64,000 nucleotides of DNA, from positions 37,782-101,781 of the forward strand of contig JAGYJW010000026.1 of NCBI GenBank assembly GCA_018401435.1, read 5' to 3'. The translations under genes and the position numbers were made by a program. The DNA comes from Deltaproteobacteria bacterium. Lineage in GTDB: Bacteria; Myxococcota_A; UBA796; UBA2385. The notes under the pieces were generated by a model that saw nothing but the letters and a program-made list of their open reading frames with translations, was not told where the DNA came from and ran no database searches. Of this stretch, positions 54,596-63,850 are shown piece by piece. The first letter of the stretch is position 1; each line of letters opens with the position of its first letter.

Positions 54596-54655
54596 GGGTG
54601 GCGTGGCTGTCCCCTCCCCCGCCGGTTAGGCCCACGGCCTTTTTCGAGGTCCCCC

Positions 54656-56599
54656 ATGAAGCTCACCGGCCGCATCCTCACCCTCTTTGACGACGGCGAC
54701 GAGGTCCGCGCCCAGCTGGAAGGCCAGGACCGCAGCTTTGGCGGCGAGGCCCTGCATTATGGCGTCAACACCGACGCCATGATCTCCGGCCAGGCCTGCA
54801 CCCTGGGCTATACGCCGCAGATCCTGGGGCCCTGGTTCCTCGAGAACTTCAAGGAGCAGGTGAAGAAGGCGGACGTGCAGGGCGGCGGCTTCCAGGTCAT
54901 CGTGGGCGGCGACGCCTATGGCAGCGGCAGCAGCCGCGAGGTGGCGGTGGTGGCCCACCAGGGCGCGGGCATCGAGCTGGTGGTGGCCCGCAGCTTCCAG
55001 CGCATCTTTCAAGAGAATATGGTCTATGGCGGCATGCCCTTCACCACCGACTTCGGGGTGGTGGACCGCCTGCGGGCCGGCGAAGACGTGCCGGTCAGCG
55101 AGTTCCACGAGGCCCTGCCCGAGTTCTTCCGCCAGGTGGCGGTGGCAGGTGGCTTGTTGCCCTATGGCCAGGCCTGGCTCGCGGGCGATGTGGCCCCCTG
55201 GTACGCCACCTCCGGCGCCAGCCGCCCCATGAATGTGGTCGAGAAGCTGGTCGCCGCCAAGGCCTGGGTGGGCGGCGCCCCCGGCAAGGGCGACGGCCCC
55301 CGCTTTGGCCTGCCCCAGGTGGGCCCCGGCGACCAGGTGCTCTGCCGGGTGGGCTTCCGCGGCATGCACGAGTACACCGCCGGCATGTGCATGGCCCTCT
55401 ACACCGAGGCCTTCGGCAAGGCGCCGGTGCACGACCCCGACCAGGTCGCCTGCTTTGAAGACCACTTCGTGCTGATCGACGAGGCCACCGTTCCCGACGC
55501 GGTCAAGGCCGCCCGCCTGGCGCCGGCCCGCCAGCTGGCCGCCGAGATGGTGGAGGCCTGCGAGGCCCATGGCCTGCGCCTGCACGGCCCGGGGCGGCCC
55601 CTGCCCGCCGGCGTCTGCCACCGGGTCGTCGTGGAGGATTACGCCCGCCCCGGCGACATCGTGGTGCTGACCGACTCCCACACCCCCACGGCCGGCGTGC
55701 TCAACGCCTTCGCCTTCGGGGTGGGCAGCACGGCCATGACCTTCGCCCTGCGCACCGGCCTCATCCCCGTCACCGTTCCCAAGGTGGTGCGGGTGGTGGT
55801 GACCGGCGATGCCGGTGGCCTGCTCAGCCCCAAGGACCTCATCCTGCACCTGATCGGCGCCCCCTACTTCCGCGAGGAGCAGTGGCGCACCAGCCCCACC
55901 GACACCTGCGTGATCCAGCTCGGCGGCCCTGGCCTGGACCAGTGGAATGTGGACGAGCTGTCCGTCATCACCAATATGACCGTCGAAGGCGGGCTGATGA
56001 CCGGCGTGGTCGAGCCCTGCAAGCCCCTGCTGGACTTCTTGAAGGAGCGCCGGGGCCAGGATTATGCAGAATCGATGGTCGCACCCGACGAAGGCGCCCA
56101 CTACGAGCGGGTGATCCAGATCGACCTGGCCGATGTGCCCCTGACCGTGGCCACCCCCGGCGACAGCCGCAACCGGGCGGCCCTCGATGCCTCGGAGGCC
56201 GTGCAGATCCACAACGTGGTCATCGCCAGCTGCACGGGCGGGTCCTTGTCCGACCTGCGCGCGGCGGCCGATGTCTTGCGGGGGCGCAGCCTGCACCCCG
56301 GCGTGCGGGTGACGGTCACCCCCTCCAGCACCCTGGTGGCGCGCCAGGCCGAAGGCGAGGGCCTGCTGCAGCTCTTCACCGATCTGGGCGCGGTGGTGAG
56401 CCCGCCGGGTTGTGGTTCTTGCATCGGGAATGGGCCAGGGGTGCCCCTTCCCGGCGAGGTTACCGCCAGCACCACCAACCGCAATTTCGATCGGCGCATG
56501 GGCGCGCCGGGGCCGGTCTACCTGGTCAGCCCCGCGGTGGCGGCGGCCAGCGCGGTGACCGGCCACCTCACCGATCCCCGCAAGCTGCCGGCGGTCTGA
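54656..56599 (+). CDS. Aconitase-superfamily fusion, LeuD-like domain before LeuC-like domain
   Basis: A 647-residue protein joining both parts of an isopropylmalate isomerase-type hydratase, in the order small then large. Residues 1-170 are the swivel (LeuD) domain with GGDAYGSGSSREVAVVAHQG and IELVVARSFQRIFQENMV. Residues about 195-640 are the catalytic (LeuC) part: MNVVEKLVAAKAW, DSHT at 340-343, cluster cysteines at about 526, 586 and 589 (SCTGG, PPGCGSCIGN) and STTNRNFDRRMG. The iron-sulfur site looks complete. LeuC and LeuD are usually separate; AcnA has the opposite order. It could be a homoaconitase or an isopropylmalate isomerase. No other leucine gene is nearby. Confidence 0.82.
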   Translation: MKLTGRILTLFDDGDEVRAQLEGQDRSFGGEALHYGVNTDAMISGQACTLGYTPQILGPWFLENFKEQVKKADVQGGGFQVIVGGDAYGSGSSREVAVVAHQGAGIELVVARSFQRIFQENMVYGGMPFTTDFGVVDRLRAGEDVPVSEFHEALPEFFRQVAVAGGLLPYGQAWLAGDVAPWYATSGASRPMNVVEKLVAAKAWVGGAPGKGDGPRFGLPQVGPGDQVLCRVGFRGMHEYTAGMCMALYTEAFGKAPVHDPDQVACFEDHFVLIDEATVPDAVKAARLAPARQLAAEMVEACEAHGLRLHGPGRPLPAGVCHRVVVEDYARPGDIVVLTDSHTPTAGVLNAFAFGVGSTAMTFALRTGLIPVTVPKVVRVVVTGDAGGLLSPKDLILHLIGAPYFREEQWRTSPTDTCVIQLGGPGLDQWNVDELSVITNMTVEGGLMTGVVEPCKPLLDFLKERRGQDYAESMVAPDEGAHYERVIQIDLADVPLTVATPGDSRNRAALDASEAVQIHNVVIASCTGGSLSDLRAAADVLRGRSLHPGVRVTVTPSSTLVARQAEGEGLLQLFTDLGAVVSPPGCGSCIGNGPGVPLPGEVTASTTNRNFDRRMGAPGPVYLVSPAVAAASAVTGHLTDPRKLPAV

Positions 56600-56612
56600 C
56601 CGGGGGGCGCGG

Positions 56613-57194
56613 TCAGTAGATGCCATCCTCCGAGAAGCGGAAGCTGGCCGGCGGCGCCGAGGCCGTGGGCTGGCTGGGCTTGGGGGGGCGGCTGGCCAGG
56701 AAGAGGTCCCGCTGCCACAGGGCCTCGGTGAGCAGGCTGCGGTAGGCGATGGTGCCGCGGGAGCCGTCCTCCGACGCCTCGAAGCTCAGCTCCACCCGCT
56801 CGCCGCGCCAGACCGACAGGTCTTTGCGGGCGCTGCTGGTCCTGGGCTTGCCATAGAGGCCGCTCAGCTCGGCGCGGACCTTGCGGACGGCGGCGCGTCC
56901 TTCGATGGGAATCCTCACCAGGCCGAGCTTGTCCTGGTAGCAACCCACCGTCATGGGGCCGGACTCCTTGCCGCCCGCCTCAGCCCTTCGGCTCAAGTCG
57001 TAGAGGTCCATGCCGTAGACGACCTCGGCGGCAGCGCTGCGTCCGTCAATCTGGGTGCAGGCGACGTTGAAGGCCAGGTCCTGAAAGCCGTGGTGCCGGT
57101 CCAGCTCGGCCATGCGGTCCACCGCAGGCGCGGCCGGTCCGCGGTGGGCGGCGCAGGCGCCAAGGAGCAGCAGCAGGGGGGCGACAAGACGCAT
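56613..57194 (-). CDS. Lipoprotein of unknown function
   Basis: A 193-residue lipoprotein (lipobox LGAC, then AAHRG). The body has two cysteines (FNVACTQIDGRS, VGCYQDKLG) that may pair, and a mixed beta region (VRIPIEGRAAVRKVRAELSGLYGKP). No family recognised. ATG 57194 has GGAGGA about 7 bases upstream. It converges on the LeuD-LeuC gene and is divergent from trmK. Confidence 0.7.
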   Translation of the reverse strand: MRLVAPLLLLLGACAAHRGPAAPAVDRMAELDRHHGFQDLAFNVACTQIDGRSAAAEVVYGMDLYDLSRRAEAGGKESGPMTVGCYQDKLGLVRIPIEGRAAVRKVRAELSGLYGKPRTSSARKDLSVWRGERVELSFEASEDGSRGTIAYRSLLTEALWQRDLFLASRPPKPSQPTASAPPASFRFSEDGIY

Positions 57195-57242
57195 GGACGG
57201 GTCCTCCATCGTGGGAGCTTCGTGCTCTGAGGGGTAGAACGG

Positions 57243-57995
57243 ATGCAAACCCCTCCCCCACGAGCCCCCATGGATCTCCCCGCGCGTTTGCGGCTCCTGG
57301 CCTCCCTGGTGCTGCCCGGCCAACCGGCCGCCGACATCGGCACGGACCACGGCATGCTGGCGGTCGCCCTGGCCCTGGAGGGCATCTGCCCGCGGGTGCT
57401 GGCCTGCGATGTGGGGGAGGCCCCCCTGGCCGGCGCGCGGGCCCGGGTGGCCCAGCGCTGGAAGAGCCGGCGCCGGGTGGAGCTGCGGCTGGGCGACGGC
57501 CTGGCCCCCCTCGCCGTGGGCGAGGTGGCCACGGTGGTCATCGCCGGCATGGGCGGCGAGCGCATCAAGGGCATCCTGTCGGCCCGGCCCGACGTGGTGG
57601 CGGCCCTCTCCCGCCTGGTCCTGCAACCCAATACCGAGCCCGAGGCCCTGCGCGCCTTTGTGGCCCAGGCCGGCCACCTGCTGGAGGATGAGCACCTCCT
57701 CTGCGAGAATGGGCGCTGGTACCCCGTCTTGGTGGTCAGGCCCGGGGCGGGGGCCCCCGTGACATGGGATGACTGGGATCTGCGCTGGGGCCCCCTCTTG
57801 CGGGCGCGCCAGGGACCCGGCCCTGCGCCCTTACCTGGGGGCCGAGCTACTCGGGCGGCCCGCGCCCTGGCCCAGGCCCGGGCCGGGGGGGCCCGCGACG
57901 AGGCGCTGGCGCCGCTGATCGCCGAGCTGCAGGCCATCGAAGCCGAGCTGGCGCGCCTCTCCATGGCGCCGGGGGCGCTGAAGGGTCGGGGCTGA
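57243..57995 (+). CDS. trmK: TrmK-family tRNA adenine methyltransferase
   Basis: A 250-residue methyltransferase of the TrmK (DUF633) family, which methylates N1 of adenine 22 in some tRNAs. The SAM-binding core reads ADIGTDHGMLAVALA, LACDVGEAPL and VVIAGMGGERIKGIL, all family hallmarks. The C-terminal region is a helical coil. An alternative start at ATG 57270 would remove nine residues. GAGGGG lies about 10 bases before ATG 57243. Family members are best known in Gram-positive bacteria but occur more widely. It is divergent from a lipoprotein gene and convergent with another. Confidence 0.85.
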   Translation: MQTPPPRAPMDLPARLRLLASLVLPGQPAADIGTDHGMLAVALALEGICPRVLACDVGEAPLAGARARVAQRWKSRRRVELRLGDGLAPLAVGEVATVVIAGMGGERIKGILSARPDVVAALSRLVLQPNTEPEALRAFVAQAGHLLEDEHLLCENGRWYPVLVVRPGAGAPVTWDDWDLRWGPLLRARQGPGPAPLPGGRATRAARALAQARAGGARDEALAPLIAELQAIEAELARLSMAPGALKGRG

Positions 57996-58016
57996 GTCGG
58001 CGCGCAGGCCCGGTCT

Positions 58017-58619
58017 TCAGAGCCCGGTGCCCTGGGCCGCACGGAGCAGCTCGGGGTAGCGCTCGTCCGCCGTGCGAACCAGGTGGTCCGACGCCGCCTT
58101 CAGCGTGCGGAAGCCCAGCCCGTCATCCAGGTTCAGCTCCACCGAAAAAGAGATCTCCCCGGTGCGCGGGTTGAGCTGGAATTTGCCCAGCAGCAGGTCG
58201 TAGTTCAGGGCGGCCAGCTGGGTGAGCAGCAGCACCATGGCCGACGAGGTGGTGGCGTCTTCCAGGCGCAGGTAGTCGCTGACGGCCAGGAAGAGCACCT
58301 TCTCGCGAGGGAAGAGCTGGATATTCAGGGTGAAGGTTGTATTTCGACCACTGACCAGCACCGTCAACACGCCATTGGGCTTGGTCTCCAGGCCGCTGAA
58401 GCCCGCCCGCTCCAGGTAGCCCCGCACCACATCGACGGTGACCACCGTGGCGAAGTCCGGCGGGGGCGCGTCTGCCTGGCATGCGGCGAGGTTGTCGCGC
58501 AGCTCGCGGTTCTGGTTCTTCAGCACCTCGTTTTCGAGGCGCAAGAGCTTGGCGCTCGCGCAGCCGTTGCCCAGCAGCAGCAGGCCGATCGCGAGCGCGG
58601 GCGCGCGGGGCAGACGCAT
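58017..58619 (-). CDS. Lipoprotein with coiled coil and YbjN-like domain
   Basis: A 200-residue lipoprotein (lipobox LGNGC). A short coiled coil follows (KLLRLENEVLKNQNRELRDNLAAC). The rest resembles YbjN or type III secretion chaperone-like folds (FTLNIQLFPREKVLFLAVSDYLRL, LLLGKFQLNPRTGEISFSVELNLDDGLGF). YbjN-like proteins are known from bacterial sensory and secretion contexts; a lipid-anchored form is unusual. ATG 58619 gives the signal peptide. Confidence 0.65.
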   Translation of the reverse strand: MRLPRAPALAIGLLLLGNGCASAKLLRLENEVLKNQNRELRDNLAACQADAPPPDFATVVTVDVVRGYLERAGFSGLETKPNGVLTVLVSGRNTTFTLNIQLFPREKVLFLAVSDYLRLEDATTSSAMVLLLTQLAALNYDLLLGKFQLNPRTGEISFSVELNLDDGLGFRTLKAASDHLVRTADERYPELLRAAQGTGL

Positions 58620-58667
58620 TCGGGGGCGGGTCTCCTGCCCAGGGCCCGGGGCGCGGTGCTTCAAGGC

Positions 58668-59480
58668 CTATTCGCCCGAGATGTCGCGGGTCACCCGCTC
58701 CACCTCGAGGCTGCCTTCCAGGTCGAGGTAGCCCAGGACGTTGCTGGCCCAGGAGGCCTGGATGCTGCCATCGCCCACTTCGCCCGCCACCTCGAAGCTG
58801 ATCGGGATGAAGAGGTCGAGGGCGGCCGAGCCGGTGACCTCGCCGTCGGCCAGCTCGAACTCGAAGGCGTGGGGGGCCTCCTGGCTGAAGCCGAACAGCG
58901 AGATGACGCAGTTGCTGCTGCCGCTCGCGGTCTCGCCATCGGCGGCCACGGTGACGATGGCGCCGCCCACACAAGAGGCGCTGATGGGCGTCCCGTTGTA
59001 GTCGCCCGAGGCGATGAGCACCATATTGCCGGCATAGACCCCCGTGTCTTCAGCCTGCACCACGACGCCACCCACGGCGTCGGCCACCCGGTCGCCATTG
59101 GGCAGGGCCGCCACGGCGGTGAAGCTGTTCATGCCGGCGGGCATGTCGGACAGCTCGGCCGACAGGCCGGTGGCCGACCAGTCGGCGTCGAGGTTGCTGG
59201 TCCAGAGCACCTCGTCGAACTCAAGCTCGTTGCCGTCCACATCGGTGAGCACGGCCTCGAAATCAGCGGGCTCGCCCAGGGGCAGGAAGCTGCCGGGGGC
59301 CGGGGACAGGATCTCGAGCACCGCCCCATCATAGGCGCTGAAGTCCTCGTCCTCGTCCTCGGCGCTGTCGCTGCCGGTGTCGGCGCCGCCATCGACGGAG
59401 CCCGTCTTGCCGGCCACACCGTAGTTGGGGGTGCAGGCCAGGGCAGGCACGAGGAGCAGGATTGCGGGCAGACAGCGCAT
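58668..59480 (-). CDS. Acidic lipoprotein of unknown function
   Basis: A 270-residue lipoprotein (lipobox ALAC) with a highly acidic Ser/Asp/Glu spacer and beta-rich segments that look like an Ig-like or cadherin-type module (VLEILSPAPGSFLPLGEPADFEAVL, VTVAADGETASGSSNCVIS). The last part ends LEVERVTRDISGE. GGAGG lies about 6 bases before ATG 59480. It sits between the YbjN-like lipoprotein and a single-helix membrane protein on the same strand. Confidence 0.75.
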   Translation of the reverse strand: MRCLPAILLLVPALACTPNYGVAGKTGSVDGGADTGSDSAEDEDEDFSAYDGAVLEILSPAPGSFLPLGEPADFEAVLTDVDGNELEFDEVLWTSNLDADWSATGLSAELSDMPAGMNSFTAVAALPNGDRVADAVGGVVVQAEDTGVYAGNMVLIASGDYNGTPISASCVGGAIVTVAADGETASGSSNCVISLFGFSQEAPHAFEFELADGEVTGSAALDLFIPISFEVAGEVGDGSIQASWASNVLGYLDLEGSLEVERVTRDISGE

Positions 59481-59558
59481 GGGGTGCCTCCGATGGGAGG
59501 AAGGTGTCACAGCGCCAGGGGCACCCGCAAGCCGATGCCGTCAAGTCTCGGTAGAGGC

Positions 59559-59984
59559 TCAGCGCTCGGGGATGGCGATGGGCCACTCCAAATCAAAGAG
59601 TTCAAAGCCCTCGCGCAGCTTCTGAAGCACGAGCTGGCTGGAGTCGGAGTGCATGGTGCGGGTCTCGACCGCCGCGTCCACCTGCTCCTTGGTGGGCACG
59701 ACCTCGGCGGGGTTGACCCCGCGACGGCGCGCCTCTCGATCCAAGACATCCTCCATGCGCACGAAGAAGGCCCGCATCTCGATGCGGTAGTCGCCCTCTT
59801 CGGTGATGGGGGCGGCGGACTCTCCCCGGTCGGTGACGCCGGCGACCTGGGCGGGTTCGGCCAGGACGACGGCGAAGAGCAGGTAGGCCAGACCCAGGTT
59901 GGCCAGCAAGGAGGCCGCCCCCATGAAGAGGCTGAGGCGCAGCTTGCGTTCGAGGCCGTCGAAGCGGAGGGTGGGGTCGCTCAT
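59559..59984 (-). CDS. Small single-helix membrane protein
   Basis: A 141-residue protein. It has a short basic cytoplasmic N-terminus (RFDGLERKLRLSLF), one membrane helix around residues 20-45 (MGAASLLANLGLAYLLFAVVLA) and a soluble, helical C-terminal domain (YRIEMRAFFVRMEDVLDREARRRG). No family is evident. The start lies 96 bases from a divergent secreted-protein gene. Confidence 0.7.
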   Translation of the reverse strand: MSDPTLRFDGLERKLRLSLFMGAASLLANLGLAYLLFAVVLAEPAQVAGVTDRGESAAPITEEGDYRIEMRAFFVRMEDVLDREARRRGVNPAEVVPTKEQVDAAVETRTMHSDSSQLVLQKLREGFELFDLEWPIAIPER

Positions 59985-60079
59985 GGTCCCCCGCTAACCC
60001 CCAGCGGGCCGCGCCGTGGGATGCTTGCCCCCGCCGCCGTGTTCGTTAGTCCGGCGAACCCACTCCTGGAGCCCCTCCC

Positions 60080-61231
60080 ATGCTGCTGGTTGCCGTCCTC
60101 CCGCTGTTGTCGCCGCTCTTCTCGGCTCCGGCCCACGCCGCCTGCGATGCAAAGGCCATCGTGGCCGAGATGGCCGAGGCCTCCTCTTTGAGCGCCGCCA
60201 CCCTCTTTGTGGACCTGGCCGCCTGCGACGCCGCCCTGGCCAAGAAGCTCGCCCCCAAGGAGCTTCCTCACATGATCGGCGGCGAAGAAGGCAACGCCGC
60301 CATGCTGGCCGCCATCGATCTCGGCGCCACCGACGCGGCGGTCGCCTGGATCGACGCGCTGCAGTCCGACGACCGCGCCAAGGCCATGGGCGCCCTGGGC
60401 GAGGCCTGTCCCAGCAGCGAGACGGTGCAGGACTTCTTCGTGTCCCGCGCCCAGAAGCTGGGGGCCGACTTCTGGACCCAGCGCTGGTATGGCGCCCTGG
60501 CCACCTGCCCGGCCCAGAAGGTGCAGGCCCTGCTGGCCACCGAGGTGGACAAGGGCCTGGGAACGGACCGTGCGCGGTTCTTTTCGGTGCTGGACACCTA
60601 CGCCCGGGGCTCTGGCGCCCAGGCCATCCCGCGGCTCAAGGGCCTGTTGGCCGGCACCGGCGATGACGAGGCCCAGTCCCGCATCGTCGCCAGCTTCGCC
60701 GAAGCCGCCCGGGTGGGCTCCCTCGAAGGCACGGACACCGCCGCCGCCACCGCCGCCACCGCCGCGATCACCGAGCTGTCCCCCGGCCTCACGGTCAAGG
60801 GCATCGAACAGGCCCGCATCACCCTGAAGTCGCTGGGGGCAGAACAGGCCGCCGACGAGCTGGCCGGCATCCGCTACGCCAAGCTCAAGAAGGGCGACGG
60901 CAGCATGCTGTGGGGTGCTGTCGTGCTCGAAGACGCCACCTGCAAGAATGGCAAGCGCATGCAGCGCGCCCATGTGGCCGAAGTGATCGAGCCCGGCCGC
61001 ACCTGGTCCGACGAGATGGAGGGCAAGGTGCGCTCTTCTGCCGAGGTCGCCTTCACCTTGGATCTCGCGGCCAAGTGCAAGGGCACCGGCACCCTCTCGG
61101 TCAAGGTGAGCCCGGAACCCCTGGCCGACACCGCCGCCTTCAAGGCCTGGGCGGGCACGACCCTGGATGCGATGAAGGCGCCCGACGCCGCAAAGTTCAT
61201 CCGCATGGACCAGGACAAGCTCAAGCTCTGA
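60080..61231 (+). CDS. Secreted helical-repeat protein of unknown function
   Basis: A 383-residue protein with a signal peptide (LLVAVLPLLSPLFSAPAHA) and an Ala/Leu-rich helical body with HEAT-like repeats (AIPRLKGLLAGTGDDEAQSRIVASFAEAARVG). A C-terminal part around LWGAVVLEDATCKNGKRMQRAHVAEV and a closing amphipathic region follow. No enzyme motif is seen. It is probably periplasmic. It is followed after 80 bases by a zinc-ribbon gene on the same strand. Confidence 0.7.
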   Translation: MLLVAVLPLLSPLFSAPAHAACDAKAIVAEMAEASSLSAATLFVDLAACDAALAKKLAPKELPHMIGGEEGNAAMLAAIDLGATDAAVAWIDALQSDDRAKAMGALGEACPSSETVQDFFVSRAQKLGADFWTQRWYGALATCPAQKVQALLATEVDKGLGTDRARFFSVLDTYARGSGAQAIPRLKGLLAGTGDDEAQSRIVASFAEAARVGSLEGTDTAAATAATAAITELSPGLTVKGIEQARITLKSLGAEQAADELAGIRYAKLKKGDGSMLWGAVVLEDATCKNGKRMQRAHVAEVIEPGRTWSDEMEGKVRSSAEVAFTLDLAAKCKGTGTLSVKVSPEPLADTAAFKAWAGTTLDAMKAPDAAKFIRMDQDKLKL

Positions 61232-61312
61232 GGCAGGCGTCGGCCACGGGTGCCGCCCCCCGGTCCACCGCCATAGAAGGGGGGCGCACGTCCCTGGCGA
61301 ATGGAGCGGACC

Positions 61313-61615
61313 GTGAGCACGACCGACCGTGGCACCTACCAGATGTTGTGGGACTGCCCCTACTGCGGCAGCGAGAAGCTGCTGGGGCTGGACCACCGGC
61401 ACTGCCCGACCTGCGGGGCCCCCCAAGACCCCGCCCGGCGCTACTTCCCCAGCGAGGCCGACAAGATCGCGGTGGTGGACCACCGCTTTTCCGGGGCCGA
61501 CCGGGTCTGCCCCTCCTGCCAGACCCCCAACGCGGCCACCTGCGAGTTCTGCGGCAACTGTGGCACGCCCCTGAGCGAGGCCGCCGAGGATCGGTGCCGG
61601 GGCCTTTCGGAATAG
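61313..61615 (+). CDS. Double zinc-ribbon protein
   Basis: A 100-residue protein with two zinc ribbons: CPYCGSEKLLGLDHRHCPTCG near the N-terminus and CPSCQTPNAATCEFCGNCG near the C-terminus. There is no membrane helix and no linked catalytic domain. GTG 61313 is preferred because a GGAG lies before it; an ATG at 61301 is in frame but lacks a site. Such small ribbon proteins may bind nucleic acid or other proteins. Confidence 0.75.
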   Translation: MSTTDRGTYQMLWDCPYCGSEKLLGLDHRHCPTCGAPQDPARRYFPSEADKIAVVDHRFSGADRVCPSCQTPNAATCEFCGNCGTPLSEAAEDRCRGLSE

Positions 61616-61682
61616 GGCGGGGCTGATCAACGACAGGGCGCAGGGCCTCTCCCGGGCGCTACCTTGGGGTCTTGGAGGCCCG

Positions 61683-62975
61683 ATGCTGCATCGAATCGCC
61701 ACAATGGGGCTGCTGGTCGGCGCCGGGCTCGGGGCCTGCCGCCCGGAGCTTGCCGAGACCGCCCCCAGCTGTGAGGCCGAGCCGCAATGGGCGCGTGGGG
61801 TGCCCCCGCCGGTGGCTGGCCAATACCCGCAGTTCCGCCTGGAGCCCAAGCACCGCGGCCAGGCGCCCCCCGGCACCTTCATCGGGCCCGAGCTGGCCTT
61901 GACCTGGGCCTCGGCGCCCTATGCCATCGGCGATTATTCGGCCTCCAAGGGCTCCCCCAGCTTTGACGGGGAGCGGGTCTACGCCGCCTTTGATGACGGC
62001 TATCTGCGCGCCTTCGACCCCGAAGACGGCAGCCTGGCCTGGGAGCTGGCCCTGCCCCGGGCGGCGGTGGAGGCCAGCGCAGAGGACACCGAGAACAACC
62101 TGGGCAGCCACAGCACCCCGGCGGTGGGCGGCGGCCGCGTCTTCATCGGCGACTATTCGGGCTGGCTCACGGCGGCGGACGCCCGCACCGGCGCCTTGCT
62201 CTGGCAGGTCAAGCTGGGGGGCTCCATCGGCGCGTCCCCGCTGCTCTTTGACGGCAAGGTCTTCATCTCCGTCGAGTACCCCGACCCCGATGGCAAGGCC
62301 TTCGTCTTGGATGCGGCCGAGGGCTGCGTGCTGCGCGAGACCGACTTCCTGGGCAATCACCCCCATGGCTCCCCCAGCCTGGACCCGGCCCGGGGCCTGC
62401 TCTTCGTGGGCGCCAACAACGGCCGCTTTCAGGCCTTCGACTATGTCCACGAGCGGGTCTGGTGGAACCACTGGATGGACGAGGATCCGGTGGACGGCGG
62501 CCTGGGCGCCATCAAGACCACCGCCGCCGTGGGCCCCGACACCGTCTACATCAACAGCTGGGACCGCAAGCTGCACGCCATCAACATCGAAAATGGGCGC
62601 GACGTCTTCGTTTTCGAGACGGGCAGCCGAGTCATGTCCTCGCCGGCCCTCGATGGCGACCAGGTGCTCTTCGGCTCGCATGACGGCCACCTCTACGCCC
62701 TTCAGGCCGCGGGTGCCGACGCCGGGCGGCTCAACTGGAGCCTGGACCTGGAGCGCACCATCACCTCCTCCCCCACGGTGCTGCCCGAGGCCGGCGTCGT
62801 GCTGGTGGGCGCCCACGACGGCGCCGTGCACATGGCCGATCTGCAGACGGGGGAGCCCCTGTGGGAGGCCCAGCTGGATGCCTTGGTGACCAGCGTGCCC
62901 ATCGCCGTGGACGGCACGGTCTTTGTGACCGACGCCGCCGGCGTGCTCTGGCGCTTCGATCAGCCGGCGGACTGA
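61683..62975 (+). CDS. PQQ-type beta-propeller lipoprotein
   Basis: A 430-residue lipoprotein (lipobox LGAC) with PQQ-like repeat blades, each with an AFDPEDGSLAWE-like turn: GYLRAFDPEDGSLAW, GWLTAADARTGALLWQ, AINIENGRDVFVF, GHLYALQAAGADAG. The order fits a seven- or eight-bladed propeller similar to BamB, the outer-membrane assembly lipoprotein, but the sequence is only loosely related. It could also be a secreted enzyme without the PQQ site; no clear quinone or metal ligand is seen. It stands between a zinc-ribbon gene and a methyltransferase gene. Confidence 0.8.
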   Translation: MLHRIATMGLLVGAGLGACRPELAETAPSCEAEPQWARGVPPPVAGQYPQFRLEPKHRGQAPPGTFIGPELALTWASAPYAIGDYSASKGSPSFDGERVYAAFDDGYLRAFDPEDGSLAWELALPRAAVEASAEDTENNLGSHSTPAVGGGRVFIGDYSGWLTAADARTGALLWQVKLGGSIGASPLLFDGKVFISVEYPDPDGKAFVLDAAEGCVLRETDFLGNHPHGSPSLDPARGLLFVGANNGRFQAFDYVHERVWWNHWMDEDPVDGGLGAIKTTAAVGPDTVYINSWDRKLHAINIENGRDVFVFETGSRVMSSPALDGDQVLFGSHDGHLYALQAAGADAGRLNWSLDLERTITSSPTVLPEAGVVLVGAHDGAVHMADLQTGEPLWEAQLDALVTSVPIAVDGTVFVTDAAGVLWRFDQPAD

Positions 62976-63038
62976 GCCGACCGGTGCGAGCGCCCGGGCC
63001 GCGGATAGGAGGCCCGCCCCGCCGCGCTGGAGCCACCC

Positions 63039-63764
63039 ATGGCCACCGCCCCCGACCCCTATGCCCTGATCGCCCACTTCTACGAGGCCGAGTATGGGCA
63101 CCTGGAGACGGATGTGGGCTTCTTTGCCCGCCGCGCGGGCTCCGGGCGCCTGCTGGTGCTGGGCTGCGGCACCGGACGCATCAGCCGGCGGCTGGCCCCC
63201 ACCCGGCCGGTGGTGGGCCTGGATCTGAGCGCGCCCATGCTGGAGCTGGCCCGCGGCCTCGCCCCCGCGGCCGAATCCGTGCAGGGCGACATGCGCAGTT
63301 TCGACCTGGGGCTCTTTGGCGAGATCATCGTGCCCAACGCTGCCTTCTCCTTCTTGCCCACGCGGGCCGACCAGGCCGCCTGCCTGGGCGCCTGCCACGC
63401 CGCCCTGCGGCCCGGCGCGCCGCTCACCCTGGACCTGCCCATGCCCGACTTTGGCCAGTGGGCGCAAGCTGTCAGCCCCGAGACCACCGTATGGGAAGGC
63501 GAGGTGCAGGGCCTGCCCGCCCGACGCTCCCGGTCCACCCGTCGTGATCCCGCCCGCCAGCGCCTGGACATCACCGATCGCTACTTCCTGGATGGCGTCG
63601 AGGTGGCCCTCAGCCAGCTGCCCCTGCGCCTGATGTTGCCCGGCGAGGTGGAGTGGATGTTGGAGGCCTCCGGCTTCTATGTGGATGAGCTGCTGGGCGA
63701 TTATGCGGGGGGACCCATCCGAGCGGGCTGCCCGCGGCTGCTCGCCCGGGCCGTGCGGATCTGA
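63039..63764 (+). CDS. Class I SAM-dependent methyltransferase
   Basis: A 241-residue Rossmann-fold methyltransferase. It has the SAM loop LVLGCGTGRISRRLAP, the acidic residue in VVGLDLSAPML, and VPNAAFSFLP at the catalytic turn. The C-terminal third is a longer mixed region with DITDRYFLDGVEVALSQLPLRLM. The layout is that of many small-molecule methyltransferases, so the substrate cannot be named. It sits alone between two lipoprotein genes. Confidence 0.85.
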   Translation: MATAPDPYALIAHFYEAEYGHLETDVGFFARRAGSGRLLVLGCGTGRISRRLAPTRPVVGLDLSAPMLELARGLAPAAESVQGDMRSFDLGLFGEIIVPNAAFSFLPTRADQAACLGACHAALRPGAPLTLDLPMPDFGQWAQAVSPETTVWEGEVQGLPARRSRSTRRDPARQRLDITDRYFLDGVEVALSQLPLRLMLPGEVEWMLEASGFYVDELLGDYAGGPIRAGCPRLLARAVRI

Positions 63765-63850
63765 GCCTCCCGCCGCGATCCCTTCACCCGCCTGCCACAC
63801 CGACCGCGCCGGCGGCGGCTATGGTCGCCAGCCTCGCCCCTGGAGATCCG

